Positions 44,790 to 57,099 of a stretch of DNA of 64,000 nucleotides are shown one piece after another. The notes under the pieces are model-generated. The model saw nothing but the letters and a program-made list of their open reading frames with translations. It ran no database searches and had not been told where the DNA came from. Made by a program: the position numbers and the translations under genes. Every line of letters starts with the position of its first letter. The stretch's first letter is position 1. Source of the DNA: Pleurodeles waltl (lineage: Eukaryota; Chordata; Amphibia; Caudata; Salamandridae); assembly GCF_031143425.1 (NCBI RefSeq), contig NC_090447.1, positions 135,551,106-135,615,105 of the forward strand. The letters run 5' to 3'.

Positions 44790-45325
44790 CCATTCTAGTA
44801 AGTGAGGGTACCCTTTCCTGATTATAACAGCCAGCCACTGTACAACTCATTGAACCTGTACAGAGCGGGGCAGTCACTCACCGACCATACTACAGAGGCC
44901 AGGAGTAATTGCATCCCGGGTAAGATGCTCCTGGGCATAACTACTTTAGAAGGTAGGGAAGTTATTTCTGAGCCTACTCTTACAGTCTCCCTACAGGGTG
45001 GATGTTACTGGGGATGGGCCACAGCCCCTCTGGGAATAGTTGCTCCAGGGTATGGTTTGCAGCTTCCAGGCAGAGAAAGAAACTATCTTAAAATATAGGT
45101 CACAGTATGAGGACTATTGGCCCTAGATATAGTTCACAGATGCACTAAAATATATTAACAAACACTAGTGAACATAGTCTACATCTACTGTATAGGGTAG
45201 GATAATTGATCCTAGGCTTAGCCCATAACCACTCTAGGATGTGGGATATTTGCTCCTTAACATAATCCATAAGACACTTTTGTAGGTGAGGATGTTCGCT
45301 CCTGGACTTACCTTTCAGCCACATG
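44790..45325 (+). repeat. Degenerate minisatellite, roughly 50-bp units
   Basis: Repeats of a 'cataaccactctaggatgtg' / 'gggatatttgctcct' motif recur with heavy divergence from 'gctcataaccattctagtaa' (44782) to 'gtgaggatgttcgctcctgg' (45287). Confidence 0.45.
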
Positions 45326-48300
45326 ACATCATGGGATAAAATACGAACTTCCAGATTCTTCCCAGCTGAAGTCCACAAAGTGAAGGCCATAACGCAAGAC
45401 CTGGTCATCAGATGCGAAGACTACAAAACTGACTCGATCGAAGACCAAAAAGCATTTAACTGCCAGTCACAGAAGGCATATCACTTCCGTAAAAAAGCCT
45501 ACAGTTCATTCAGAGTTGATTTAATTTTCTTCGAGATTCGTACCCTTTTTGGCCCTTATTAATACTCCTACAATTAACAGTCCTGTGGCCCCCTGGAAAC
45601 CAGTTCAGGCTGCATAATAATATTCTTTTCAACATGGTTTTCTTACACCAAATCTGGTTAGATTTGCTACAGGGATTGCCTATTATGCAGTATTCTTATC
45701 TATCCACAGAATCTGACCAATTCACTGAGTAGCTGGGTGGGAATGGAATGACTGTTTGAAGAGATATGCTACTCACTGCTGACCACTGGAGAAATCTAGC
45801 ACAGTTCACCCCCCAGGTCCCAGCTAGCGCCATACTTTGACTCCACCTAGATATCTATTGACATTCACAGAAAGGATGACCATAATTGAATTCTGATCTG
45901 GTTCTTAGGACCATGTGGACAACCAAGATGGACTGCAGCATGCAAGAAGCCAATAAAAGGACCTGCAGTGCCAATCAAGATGGCTCCAATATAACTAACT
46001 AGAACTGGACTTCTGTCTCTCATGCCTCTTCATCAGTCACACTGTTAAATCATAAAATGCTGCACCCTATAACTCAATAATCACCTCTTGGTGGTCATCA
46101 CGCATGACATGGAAACAATTTCCACATAGGAAAAATACGTACAACATCCTTCCAACCACATGCACTACATGGCGTAGCATGCAACCCGTGCAGGCAAGCT
46201 CTTCAGCGCCCTACACAGGAGTATTAAGCTCTGTGTACAATTTACAATACAACGCAACTTTTACCAGATTTCAGACCAACACATCTTGTCACAGAGTAAT
46301 CCATAATATTGTAGGTACAAGGCATGGAGCAATTATTAATTTCTCAACAATCTGCTAATTCGGACATTCTGGTCTCACCTAATCAGAGAACGTTCTATTC
46401 TCTGGCAACTCATTCAGAGGCTAATTAGGGGAAACGTGGGGCTAATTTTAAATACCTCTGCAGTTTAGAGTTGAGGCTAAATTGTGAAACCTATTTAATT
46501 TAAATTGATTAGTTGTTTTTTTTCCCATTTTAATCGTTTTCCTCCACAATGATCGCAGATTTGGAAGTGTCTGTGAAGCCGTCTAGTTTCTGTACCTCTT
46601 GTGTCAACCGGCGTACTTAACAGAACATCCATGTTCACATGTTGCCTCCCAGGACTGCTTGTAGTCTAGTATGTGCAGATAACCCAAATCAGAGCCAGAT
46701 CGTTAGTTAGACAAGAAAATCTACTTTTTTTAGTGGGAGTGCAAAGCAAATATGTTTTTTTTAGCCGTCATTCACTCCATACCCAAACAAACGCGGATGT
46801 CTCTATGTTCAGTTTCGGCTACCACAGCTTCTCACAATTACTCATCATGACCTCTGCTTGTCCAGCTGATTATATATATTTCCTTTCAATTACAATATAC
46901 CGTTCCTGCATTGCTGCTTGATTTTAATAACCCGAGGTCACAGCATCAAAGGGTACTTCCAGAAGGTAACTTTGAGTAATTTAGTAATTCTTGGCTGTGC
47001 CACTTTTGCTAAACACTTTGGGGACTCCAGGAGAATATACTAGAATCAGACTAGAACATGTTTGGGTAATTTATTTGTGAAGGAAAAATCTAATTTTGGA
47101 CAGAGAAGGACTTTTATTCAACCTCCAGCAATGACCGCATTTTAAGTAGTATTACTCGGCAGATGGAACTGTGCCTTCATTCTCTATTGATGGGTGTGAA
47201 CAGCTGAGCATCTTTCCACAGTGTCCTGTAGATCCAGAGAGCACCCATCTTTCCCAACATGTGCGATGCTTTTCCGCATTCGGTAAAGGGGATGGTGACA
47301 ATACTCAAAATAACTCTTAGTTAGATCATGTCTTTTTTTACCAACTGGGGATGGACGCTGCAAGTGAAGACAAAGCGTTTGTTCCTTCAAATAGTCCTTA
47401 ATATAAATACTTTCAACTTTCCCCAAAAAAGTTAAATTTCTGTTATAAGTAGAAATATAGTATTATAGCACCTTTTTAAATTGTTCAGGGAGAACTCGTT
47501 ATATTCACGTTAGGTAGGACCAATTGTAAATTCCATAGCATTACAAAAATACTACCGGTCACATAATGCGCTTCACCTCTCTCATCTAATCTGAGTTGAT
47601 TAAAGTGATAGAAGTTGTGTAATGGCAGGGTGGCTGAGGCACGATTTCACAATATACACGGTCCTGTAATCACAATGTGAACCAACCACCAAAAAATAGT
47701 GATGGGCAAAGCACTAACCTTGTCTCCTTGGCGTTTTACTAATGAGTCAATGTTTCTGGCTCATTTCGTGCCTTTTAAAGTAACTGTTCTATAAGGTCTG
47801 CAATTAGTGTTGGTGCTGTAGGAGTAGAAGGTAATTCTCCCCTCCTCCTGTGCCATTTGCCACTGCTTCCGAATCTACTTTATGCTATGATGAGTTACTC
47901 AAGAACATGTACTTTCTGCATTCCCGGCCATATTTGTTTTAGTAGTTTCTAGGAAAGATAATTGCTTACCAAGTAACTAACCAATGTGCAGCACTCCTCT
48001 TCCACGATCTTCAACTTCACATCAGAACACTTTTGCTTTCACTTTCTTCCCTCTTCTCTTTCTTTGTGTCTTGTATTGCCAGTTTTCAAATCTGTTCTTA
48101 CTGATTCTAAGAGCCCCTTTGCATATATCGCCAAACAAGTGATGTCCTCTAAGGATAAGATTTCCTGGTCAATAAATAATTCATGGCTTCCAATGTGACA
48201 TTCAAAATTTGTGTCTTGTGTCACATTTTGCTGCAATTACTTATTCATAATACTGACATTTTATATTTGGCAAATTGGCTGTTAAGGACTCGCCAAATGG

Positions 48301-49765
48301 TAATACTACGGGTTAATTTTTAATGGGTACCATCTTAGGATCCTTATATTGTAACTCAAAAATATTTGTAAGCTTAGAATTTCCATACTGAAGTTTCATA
48401 CATCGCCCCCCTAAGTTTCAGAATATGCAGACATAAGTTTTACTCTAGGTCGTGAAATAAGACTGCTCTTAGTAACATCATTGGGAGAGATAACTTATCA
48501 CCCGGCCTGGTGTTAGCCAAGGCCTTTTGATTTTACTAAAACTATATGGAAAATATACTTATTTAAAGAAGATTTCAGCAGGCTCTTTTCATCCATTGGT
48601 CTGCTGCTGTGTCATTCACATTTTGCTTCCAGGCACTACAACAAAGGGCAAGGGGTCAGCCTACTTCAGCCACTGGGTGAGTTCCCTTTGATTGAGTGCA
48701 TTTGCTATTTCAGAAAGAGCACATCCACAGACAAGGTAGTTCCCTTTAATGCCAGTGTTTTGTTTTTAATTTATTATTTATTTAGTGTTGCCTTTGTGTT
48801 TAGAGCCTAGTGTGATAGCAGAACACTTTCTACAAGCTCTATAAGTTTCTTTTGGTGTAAGCACAGGACACATTTCAACTTTATCAGTTCCATTCTCCTA
48901 CTGATGCTCCTGTTAATGCTATTCTAAGTTTTTTTTGGAGTGGCCTTTGTTTAGCTTTCTACTGCTATTTCACAGCACACTTGATTGTGTCTACTTAAAA
49001 CTGTTCTTTATATAGTTATCCTCGTTGTATGAGGTGCATTTATAACTGCATGGCTGTGTGCCATGCTTGTTTGCATTTTGATAGAGGACCACAGTTATAC
49101 GTGTAAACTAATTTAGCATGTATGTCCTGCTTGTATGGGCTTTTAGTTTGCTTTCTGTGGTCATTTATTTTGTGCTTATATAGACATTTAACTATCATAT
49201 TACTAATAGAAGTTGTGGGGTTTAATCCATCCATCCATTTATTCACCCATCTACGTCTCTGTCTAGAGGAGTGAGCTGTCCATAATTGCTCCCTCCCGGT
49301 TATGCACTAAAAAATCTAAAGCAGTCAACAAAATGTAAGGGTACTGCCAGTGGCTGAATCTGAATAAATGGTATCAGGCTTGGATTTCTTAATGAAGAAT
49401 AACCATTCAAGACAGACTTTTATTCACAAACCTTGGTGGCATTCTTCATCATTTGGTTTGCCTTGTCTTTCTGGCATTATTATGGGGACGAATGGGCTCC
49501 TTACTAGGGTGTGCTTTTTTGAAGGTAATACCACCTCCTTTTGTTTTAAGTGGTGATCCAATGTGAGAAATTAAACATCCCTATAGATCTTCCAAATTAA
49601 TTTGTATTCATTTATTGTCTTTGGTCTCCAGTAGGGAGGGCATCCTCAGAAAAAGTAATTACTTTCAGCGCTGGGAACAACTAATACTTATTTTCTTTAA
49701 TGTATGAGAGCCCATCAGCTTCCCCAGCAATACAGTTTTGCAAAAACCATGAATAAATGCACTAA
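45326..49765. other. Long stretch without recognised features
   Basis: AT-rich and apparently unique. Short frames at 45323-45562 (plus) and 47184-47426 (minus) have no known domain. No MITE, LINE or LTR signature was recognised, so this is the most likely place for host intronic or intergenic sequence in the window. Confidence 0.45.
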
Positions 49766-50256
49766 GGGGCATAATTATGAGTCCTAGCACCACCGGAGCG
49801 TCACTTTTGGTGTCGCTCCAGTGGCGCAGTGCCATGTGCTGTATTTTTGTGTCTTAACGCCACCTTGTAAATACGGCCCCTTCACACCCAGCCCTTTGCA
49901 TGGAAGGGGCATCCATGGGTGTTGTTGTGGGCATGCCAAAGCAACACCCATTGCATTTTGACGCTGCCTTAGATTTATGAGTTTTTATAAACCTGAGGCA
50001 GCGCCAAAATTTAATGCAACCCCAGGGATGGCGTTAGCAAGGTCCAAATAGGAGGAATACTGTTATTCTTCCTTGTTATTTGTTTCTTCTATGTGTGCTG
50101 CATATTGCTCAATTTAGCACCAGCGCAGGGGACAACACCTGGGTGCGCTGTATTCAATTAAATACGGCTCATCTCTGCGTTGTGAAAATGAGGGAACGTG
50201 ACGCCGCCAATTTTGGCACAGCATCGTGCTCCCTCATTTTCCGTTAAATATGAGCC
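49766..50256. mobile_element. MITE, 491 bp, TAA duplication
   Basis: Begins ggggcataattatgag and ends gttaaatatgagcc, partly matching inverted termini. It is flanked by TAA on both sides (49763-49765, 50257-50259). Internal inverted blocks include 'gacgctgcctta'/'tgaggcagcgcc' and 'gagggaacgtgacg'/'cgtgctccctc'. A 3-bp TAA duplication and such ends fit a Harbinger-type non-autonomous element. Confidence 0.75.
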
Positions 50257-50259
50257 TAA

Positions 50260-51621
50260 GAATTTACAAAAAGCTGATCGAGAATGCCAGACCGATTTGC
50301 TCCGCCAGTGCTTGTTTAGATATTAGGAACATGGTATAACTTTAAATTGATGTTGTTTAATACATTAGATCCATTTTCAGAGTAGCAACACATATATTTT
50401 ATAAGCATCTGCCTAAAATATGGGAGTTGTGTGTGTGTGTGTGCTGTGAACAGTATTCACAAAAAAGTTCCATGGAATTTCAAAATGTCCAGGTCATTTT
50501 GGTGTAAGACTTCTGTTCAATGTGCACATACCCACTCTGTTTACAAGCAAGCTATAGAAACATTTTCTGCCCGAACTAGTGTCCTGTTTGTATATTACGT
50601 TACTTTAACGCGATGTATTCTTTGTGTGAAACTTTCTATCAAGACACTGGCAACTCACATCATATCACTTCATTTTACAGAAATGTCAAATAAAAGTAAA
50701 CACGTCGTTATGCACGTTCCTGTAGTGGATATTGTGTTAAATATGAACGTTTAATTTGCTTACGTGGTCAGATGTAAACAAATGAAAATTAATAAAGGTT
50801 ATTCTGTTCAGTAGTGCCATTCTGCAGTCTGTGAGTGCAATAGTGTACCACAGAGGTGACGAACAATGTCCATAAACATAAATGCGGTAGACCGGCAACT
50901 CCAAATAACACGAACAACAGCTTGGTGAAATGTGACCATTACTGAAATAAAAGGCGAAAATAAGAAGCCCTTGAGTTAATTGAAGCAGGTTCTATTCACC
51001 AGAATGCAGTTGCTTTGTGCAGTTTAAATTAAAGCAATTTTTCATTCTTTCCTTCCTGTCTCTTTGTTAAAAGGATTATTTATAACTGTTTTCAACTGTG
51101 TGCGCGCCCCTGTATTTAACCCTTAGCACTTGGGCTCGGTTTATTAACATTTTGGATGATTTAAGCACCTTGTTCTCAAACCTTGTTAGTCATGAATAGA
51201 TGCAAGCTTTAAGAAAATGAACTTCAGAGTCAATAGTTTGTGAACATGGACTTCTCTTTGAATGGCAAGTATTGGAGGTGTCGTTCAGAGGTAAAAGTTC
51301 TAACGATGTCGACCAACATTTAAACATTGTGGAGGCTAGAGGGAAAGTGTGAAATAGTTGTAGCTTACCAGGCAGAGCCCTTTATGCTGAAACATGTAGA
51401 AAAGGTGGCCGAGTACTTTGGATGAATATTCGCGCAGTAAACGGGTTCAGGTGCCCCAGACTGAAAGTTCACCGTAACAGGTTTTTTGTCCTTTGAGGTG
51501 GTGGAATACTACCACACATATCACACTAGTCTTATTTTTCACCAGTGATTTTTTTCTTTTAAAAATATTGTTAGGGGAGATCAATCACGGTGCTTCCTGG
51601 TCACCCTTTCTAAGGATTTAT
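50260..51621. other. No gene seen
   Basis: Contains a short (GT)n near 50428-50442 and no supported gene. Confidence 0.4.
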
Positions 51622-51965
51622 GGCCATAAGTACAAAAAAAAAAGTGGTTTGTGATATACTACTAGCAAATTTGTGCAATTCACTATTAGGAAGTTGCAAA
51701 CTGCCATGTACTACAGTGTCTCAGAAGCTGTTTGTGACTCTGAAATGGGCGGCAAGGCACCTGCCTCAATAGTATTCATGTGGCAGGTCGTAATTTGCAA
51801 ATTATTGTGGAATGGCCACAGTCGCCAGGATGGTGACCTGCTGGGGTCAGCAGACCACCATGTCTGTGATTGCATTTTAAATAAAGCATTTTTTTTTGTA
51901 ATACAACCCATTTTCCATAAAAAAAATAGATGCATTAAAAAAGAAAAATGAAAAGTTTCCTCTAC
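51622..51965. mobile_element. Truncated MITE, family of 15755-16500
   Basis: Begins 'tggccataagtacaaaa' (compare the terminal 'ggccacatgtacaaa'). It contains 'ctggggtcagcagaccacca' and 'tgtctgtgattgcattt' followed by AATAAAGC, which is the reverse complement layout of 16225-16300. The right part is missing. Confidence 0.65.
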
Positions 51966-52037
51966 ATCGTTTAAGAGTAGGCAGTCAAAAAGTTATTTTC
52001 ATAAACCCTGTATCAAAGAGTGTAGCTGGGAATCAGC

Positions 52038-54010
52038 TCAATTTAGTTTTCTGTCAAAAATGTACAAATTCATATAAATAAGATCCAACGTTTTCAGTGA
52101 TGTAGTGATACAGGCAGAAGATTGTGTTGTAAAACAATAAGTTATCGCCTCTTTCACTGTCAATATAATTTTCTCAATGGAAGAGACCAAAAGGTATTGC
52201 TTTTCTAAGCTAAAGGTTTGGACAATTACAGATGAAGAAGTCCAAAGATTCTGCTTTGTAGCCACATAATTGGCATGTGCTCTTATGTTTAATATAAGGA
52301 TTCCACAATCCTTTGAATTGGTCTAATGATATTTATAGTTCAGATAATTCCTTTTTTGGCCACCCTGGGTTAGACTTGGGATAGAGTGGCTTAACTTTTG
52401 AGTGAGAGTTATATAGTAAGTCAAAATGTTTACAGTTCACTACTGTTTCAAGGTCGTTCTCACCACAACTTAGCCTTTGGGTCTTTTTTAACACTTGTTT
52501 GCTCCCCAAGTGTGGCATGGTGCCAAGCACATTGAAATCCAGGATGCTGTGTTCTTTAATCTGCTTTCTAATATCATCTAGGTGTAGATCCAAGTTGTTA
52601 TGTTTGTTTTATTTTAATTCTTTAAAAATTAACCTCTTTAGTTCTGCAGCTATCTAGGAGTAGCTACCCTGTGTCCAGTGCATGCAACCTACTAAAGTAG
52701 ACACTTTGGCTTGACTGAATTAATATATGTATACATAAACTGAGAAATGTGTATTTGAAATGATAAGCTGATGGTTGAATTTCCAAAATATATTTAGAGC
52801 TGATATTCAAATGATAAATCACATGGTGTTGGGGAGTTTCATTACTTATATTATTACCTTGGAGCAAAGAGGCATTTAAGCTATGACTGTTATGTATTAC
52901 CCACGTAAAGGCATTCAAAAGTGACAAGGTCTATTTTTTGCATTAGTGCTGGCTACCCTGCCTGATGCAGAGGTGATCACCGGGGGTAAATTTACATAGG
53001 GTGGCCAGTAACATAATCTTGTCTGATGTAATCACTGTTACAATAACAATGATATTAGTAGTGTGGAATGACTTTTATTGATCATAAATAGCTCTGATAG
53101 CAGAAACGGTTGGAGATCCCTGGCGTAAAGGTTTTGGTGTTATTCCAGTAAAATACCTAATTTATAGCTGCAGTTGTGTGGAAGGCAGACAATGATTTTG
53201 CATTTAACTCCAACCTCAGTTTGCTCTGGAGAGTAGCTGGTCATAGGTTTAGTAGGTGTTGCATATTTTGCATGTATATTTTTTCCATCTCAACTAATTC
53301 TTTGCTTGTGTGTACTGGAGATGCTTAGAGCAGCAGTGGGACTAGCTCTCTGTTAATATGGTGATTGATTGTTGAGTTAGTCTTGCTCTGTAGAGGCTTC
53401 TGGACCTTCCTTCAGATTTAATGATCATGATTGATTTTTGTGTTTTTGTGAGTGTATGCTTTAACCAAGATAGCTTTGAGTCAATTACAACGCCTTAGTG
53501 TTCATTTTGATCTATATGCTCTCATTTTGCTCTGCTGAGTTGCTGTACTAATCTCTTGACTTCCTTACCAAACGTTGTCTTTATTTTTTGAATATTTTGA
53601 CATATAGATTATTCCTCAGAATGTATTCCTTGATTTCAGATAACTGAAGTTGCTGATCCTCTGACTTTAATGATAGTATGACCAGGTGATTGACATAGGG
53701 CAGTTGGGTTATGCCTTAGTTATCTAATGTGGGCATGTTCCACGCCCAAGTGATCAAGTAAGTCTTCAATCTATAGTGAGAACAACAAAGGGGCTGAGCG
53801 AGAATGCAGCCTTGTTTTAGTTTTTCAAAGTTTGCATTTTGGCAGACAAAGCATTCTGAACTTGTTAATTTGACTTTCAACCAATTGTCTTTTTGTAACT
53901 CAATTATCAACTGTATAAAGAATGGTCTATTCCCACTTTGATAACTTATTCTAGAGCTGTTTGCAATTTATTTTGTTAAAGGCTGTACTGTAGTGAATCA
54001 AGAAAACACA
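52038..54010 (-). pseudogene. LINE reverse transcriptase remnant (CR1/Rex-like)
   Basis: Read from 54010 downward. STAFNKINRKQL (RT motif with its first Asp position altered) is followed by KLKQGCILAQPL and, in another frame, SAPLLFSL.IEDLLDHLGVE. The catalytic box is degraded to PYVNHLVILSLKSEDQQLQL near 53640-53700. GVVIDSKLSWLKHTLTKTQK lies near 53450-53500. A terminal cysteine region follows: LSCGENDLETVVNCKHFDLL near 52400-52470 and STCQLCGYKAESLDFFICNC near 52230-52290. This is the order expected for a non-LTR retrotransposon ORF2. Multiple stops and frame changes show an old copy. The exact clade is uncertain. Confidence 0.7.
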
Positions 54011-54540
54011 AAGCAAGTATAAAGATTGTATTCTGGGGAATGAGTGCCCCCAGTGTCAGGAGAACTGGGAGGGGCAGTTCGCCGGTCACCCTGACAGTTT
54101 TCTGGGGGTACCAATCCAAAGTGGAGGGTACATGAGCCTAGATAGAGGGGAAGGGAGATGGAGGACTCACCATTGTTCCCAGTTTAGCCTCATGGTACAG
54201 ACACTAGGATACCACCCTTGAACTGGTAGGAGGTAAAGTGGATGGAGGGTGGCAAACACCCGGGGCTGTTGCCCCCCACTCATGAGAAATCTTAGAGGTC
54301 ATAAAATCCACAGGTTCCCATTGGGAACGTCTTGCCAGCCGCAAGGCTGGAAGAGAAGCCTACACAACATACCTGCTTAACACTACCACCTGGCAGTGGA
54401 TGGCTTGGGGCCTGGCTCCTGACACTAACAGCTGTCATTTGCCTTTGTTGGTTAATGTCCTTATGGGCAGAGTTTTCCTTGGGCTGAAGACAGAAGTCAG
54501 AATCAAGGGCTGAAATTGTCCACAACACATGGGGTCCCAT
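54011..54540. other. GC-richer repeat-like segment, no gene
   Basis: Contains 'tcttgccagccgcaaggctg' (short hairpin, gccagccgcaaggctgg-type) and 'gtgccc' runs. The 82-codon minus-strand frame (54292-54540) has no domain. Confidence 0.35.
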
Positions 54541-54542
54541 TC

Positions 54543-55066
54543 ACAAAGGTAAACTTAGACTTTTGGTGTAAGCATACACCAAAAGTCTAAGGCCCAAATT
54601 TAAGAAGGCCTAGTGCAACGTTAGCATCATTTTCTTGATGCTAATGTGGCGTTAGGCTTGCAAAATTGCAGCGTCATATCTAGAAAAATGTGGTGAAATC
54701 CATGCAGTGCACCGCTTTGCGACCCTTTTTGCCACATTATGCATGCGCCATGCACAATATATGCAAAGAGGGCGTTCTGCGCAAGGAGGCCATCAAAAAT
54801 GGTGCAATGAAATCTACAAGATTTTATTGCACCCTTTTTGGCATCATTTTTAGTGCCTGCTCAAAGCAGGCGTTAAAAGGATGCACCAACTGTGTTGAAT
54901 AAGATTCCTTGCACTTTGCTCCACTAGCGTAAAAGATTTCGACGCTAGTGGAGCGAAGCGCCACAATAGCGTCAAAACTTTTGATGCTATTGTTCCTAAT
55001 ACCACCATTGTGCGCCGTATAATAAATTCAGCTCTAAGTTTATGGCTTTTGGTATTCACAAAGGGC
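54543..55066. mobile_element. MITE nested inside another MITE
   Basis: The outer element has 'attcacaaaggtaaactta' on the left and 'taagtttatggc' ... 'attcacaaagggc' on the right. The inner element (54591-55032) begins ggcccaaatttaagaagg and ends 'aataaattcagctc', flanked by CTAA on both sides, giving a TAA-type duplication. Left of the junction lies a perfect hairpin (54555-54590, arms ttagacttttggtgta, loop AGCA). The inner copy belongs to the family at 30650, 36566 and 39745. Confidence 0.75.
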
Positions 55067-55264
55067 ATTTATGGGCAGTATTTTACATCAGCATTCAGGG
55101 AGGATCATCTGCCCTTGGGGTGGAAAATCCTCACTCAACGCAGGGAATCCTCACTCAACTGGAATCTCCACACTCAGGTGGGAGAAACCTCACTCATGGC
55201 AGAGTCATTGCAATTTCACAAACCAGCAGACTATTAATACCACCTGCAACCGTGCACTACAAAT

Positions 55265-55280
55265 CACATAAAAGCAGCAT
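55265..55280 (+). promoter_or_regulatory. TATA-like promoter motif of Myb gene C
   Basis: cacataaaagcagcat, 64 bp before the ATG at 55344. It matches 'cacatataagcagcat' at 9928-9943 upstream of the Harbinger transposase B at 13 or more positions. Confidence 0.45.
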
Positions 55281-55343
55281 ACATTGAAGTTTTTCCACAC
55301 CGGCACTGCACCTGCCTGCTCTGTGCCTGGAACACCTGAAAAC

Positions 55344-57011
55344 ATGCTACCTTTGAGTAGGAAGAAAAATTATACTGAGGAGGAGTCCACCATGATACTC
55401 AAGTTCATAGTGAGACACCACAAAAGAATGCATGTTCTTCCCCATGGTAGCATTTAGCTACGGCAGTCACTGCATTGGGGAGGATGTCCGTACAGTCACA
55501 AAACTCAAGAAATGGCAGGATGAGAGGAGGCGGGTAAAGGAGAAGTACAGCAAGATAGAGGTACCCAGAGCCGTCCCTGCTGGACCAACTGGAGCCTGCC
55601 TCCATCTCACCCCACTTGAGAGAGATGTCCTCTCTGCCATAGACCCCTACCTGCTCCATGAGCTGCCTGTGAGTGATGATCTCACTGTGTTACTAGGTAA
55701 TATGTGATGAATCTAACAGTGACACTAAATGATCATTGTCTGTGATGCACTACAAATGTGACTATGGATGTGGTCCCATAAATGAGTAACTTGCATGGTG
55801 AGTCAGACCCTCCTGTGTCTCATTTAGACCATTGCACTACAAGTCCCAGTATCCTTTGTGATAGAAATGGCAACTTCCAATTCCTCAGTACATATCAGTG
55901 GGCCATTACTGTTGGTGTATTACATTGGTAAGTGGCAATAGACGATGTCCCTCATTCACTTACCATGACTGTTGTCATGTAGATGCAAGTGTGTAAATAT
56001 GTGACAAGTTGCACACATTCAACATGTTAAGGTTATCTCTGGTGACGTTCCCCTTTTATTGCCACATTCAGCCATAGTACAGCCACCCACTGCAGCAGAA
56101 GTCCCTGCCCCAGCCAGGGTGGCAATGGCATGGGTCACATTAACCCATACCACCAAATCAAATTGGTACATAAATATGGCTAGAAGAGGGTCCAGACTCC
56201 TACAATGTGATCAGACAACCCAAAGATATGTTATATAGAATACACCAACATTCTCAAACCTTTGAACTGAACTAGGTAATGTTGTGCATCACATGTGTCG
56301 ACCAGAATGTAAACTGAAAAAACACAGATCATTGGAGGCCCTGTGAATGTTATCCAGAAAACCACAGCCCACAGTGATCTCTGCTACACATATGGATGTG
56401 AAATCTGGTCAGGCACCACACACTGGGTGGATGGGGGACCCTGGTAAGTATACCTAATAATGACTTTAAAAAATGGTCATGCTCCTGAAAAGTGGCCTAA
56501 ATGTCAGCTGTATGTGGTATGTGTCTAATAATATCACTGTTGTCCCTCATCTCCATATGCTCCCATATGGCTCATAACAGTATACCACTTCATACCATGT
56601 TTCCTAATGAAAGAATGATTCAAAATGTATAGTGCTTTCCTATTTGGTCATATTGTCTCCTGTGCAGAGGGGTAGAAACAATTAGTTTGAAAGACCATTA
56701 TTTGGATACTTGCTAACAAAATTCAAGGGCCCAAAATGTATGGAAACTGCTGTGTATGAGGGCCATGGTGGATGTAGAGGATGTGGAACATAATACTCTG
56801 GTGGTGGAGGCTGAACTGCACAATAGGAACCCAGTATTATAAAGGTGAGAATTATCCTAGTATATGCATTTGACTCAACTATGTGATCCTAGTCAAATGT
56901 TGATTTCACCTTGTCCCCTCTACCTCCATAATCACATATAAGTGAACTTTCACATTCATGACTTCAGGATGTGTGCTGTACAAAACCTTATCCAGTGTCA
57001 GATAAAATAAA
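55344..57011 (+). pseudogene. Harbinger accessory Myb/SANT-like gene (copy C), multi-exon
   Basis: Exon 1 (55344-55696) starts MLPLSRKKNYTEEESTMILK, the first helix of a Myb/SANT-like domain. After a frameshift before 55432 it continues VTKLKKWQDERRRVKEKYSK, the third helix and basic tail, and ends HLTPLERDVLSAIDPYL and LTVLL at donor CTAG|GTAATA, phase 1. Exon 2 (from 56072, acceptor CCACATTCAG|) stays in phase with IVQPPTAAEVPAPARVAMAW and a stop at 56236. Further splice-like boundaries are a donor CCTG|GTAAGT at 56444, an exon 56668-56844 (CTCCTGTGCAG| ... AAAG|GTGAGA, 177 nt, with VDVEDVEHNTLVVEAELH) and a last exon from 56968. AATAAA is at 57006-57011. The gene would bind element DNA in partnership with a Harbinger transposase, but none lies on this strand nearby. 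The frameshift and stops make it a pseudogene. Exons beyond the second are less certain. Confidence 0.65.
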
Positions 57012-57099
57012 CCGTGATGTTGATCATGTGTAAGGGTAAATCAGGCCACCAATAAAAGGGCAGCACAAATGTCTGACCTCCCAAGCCAATGGCAATGTT

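Noticed and set aside
47184..47426. 80-codon minus-strand frame
   Set aside because: Not recognised, no splice or start context; too short to call.
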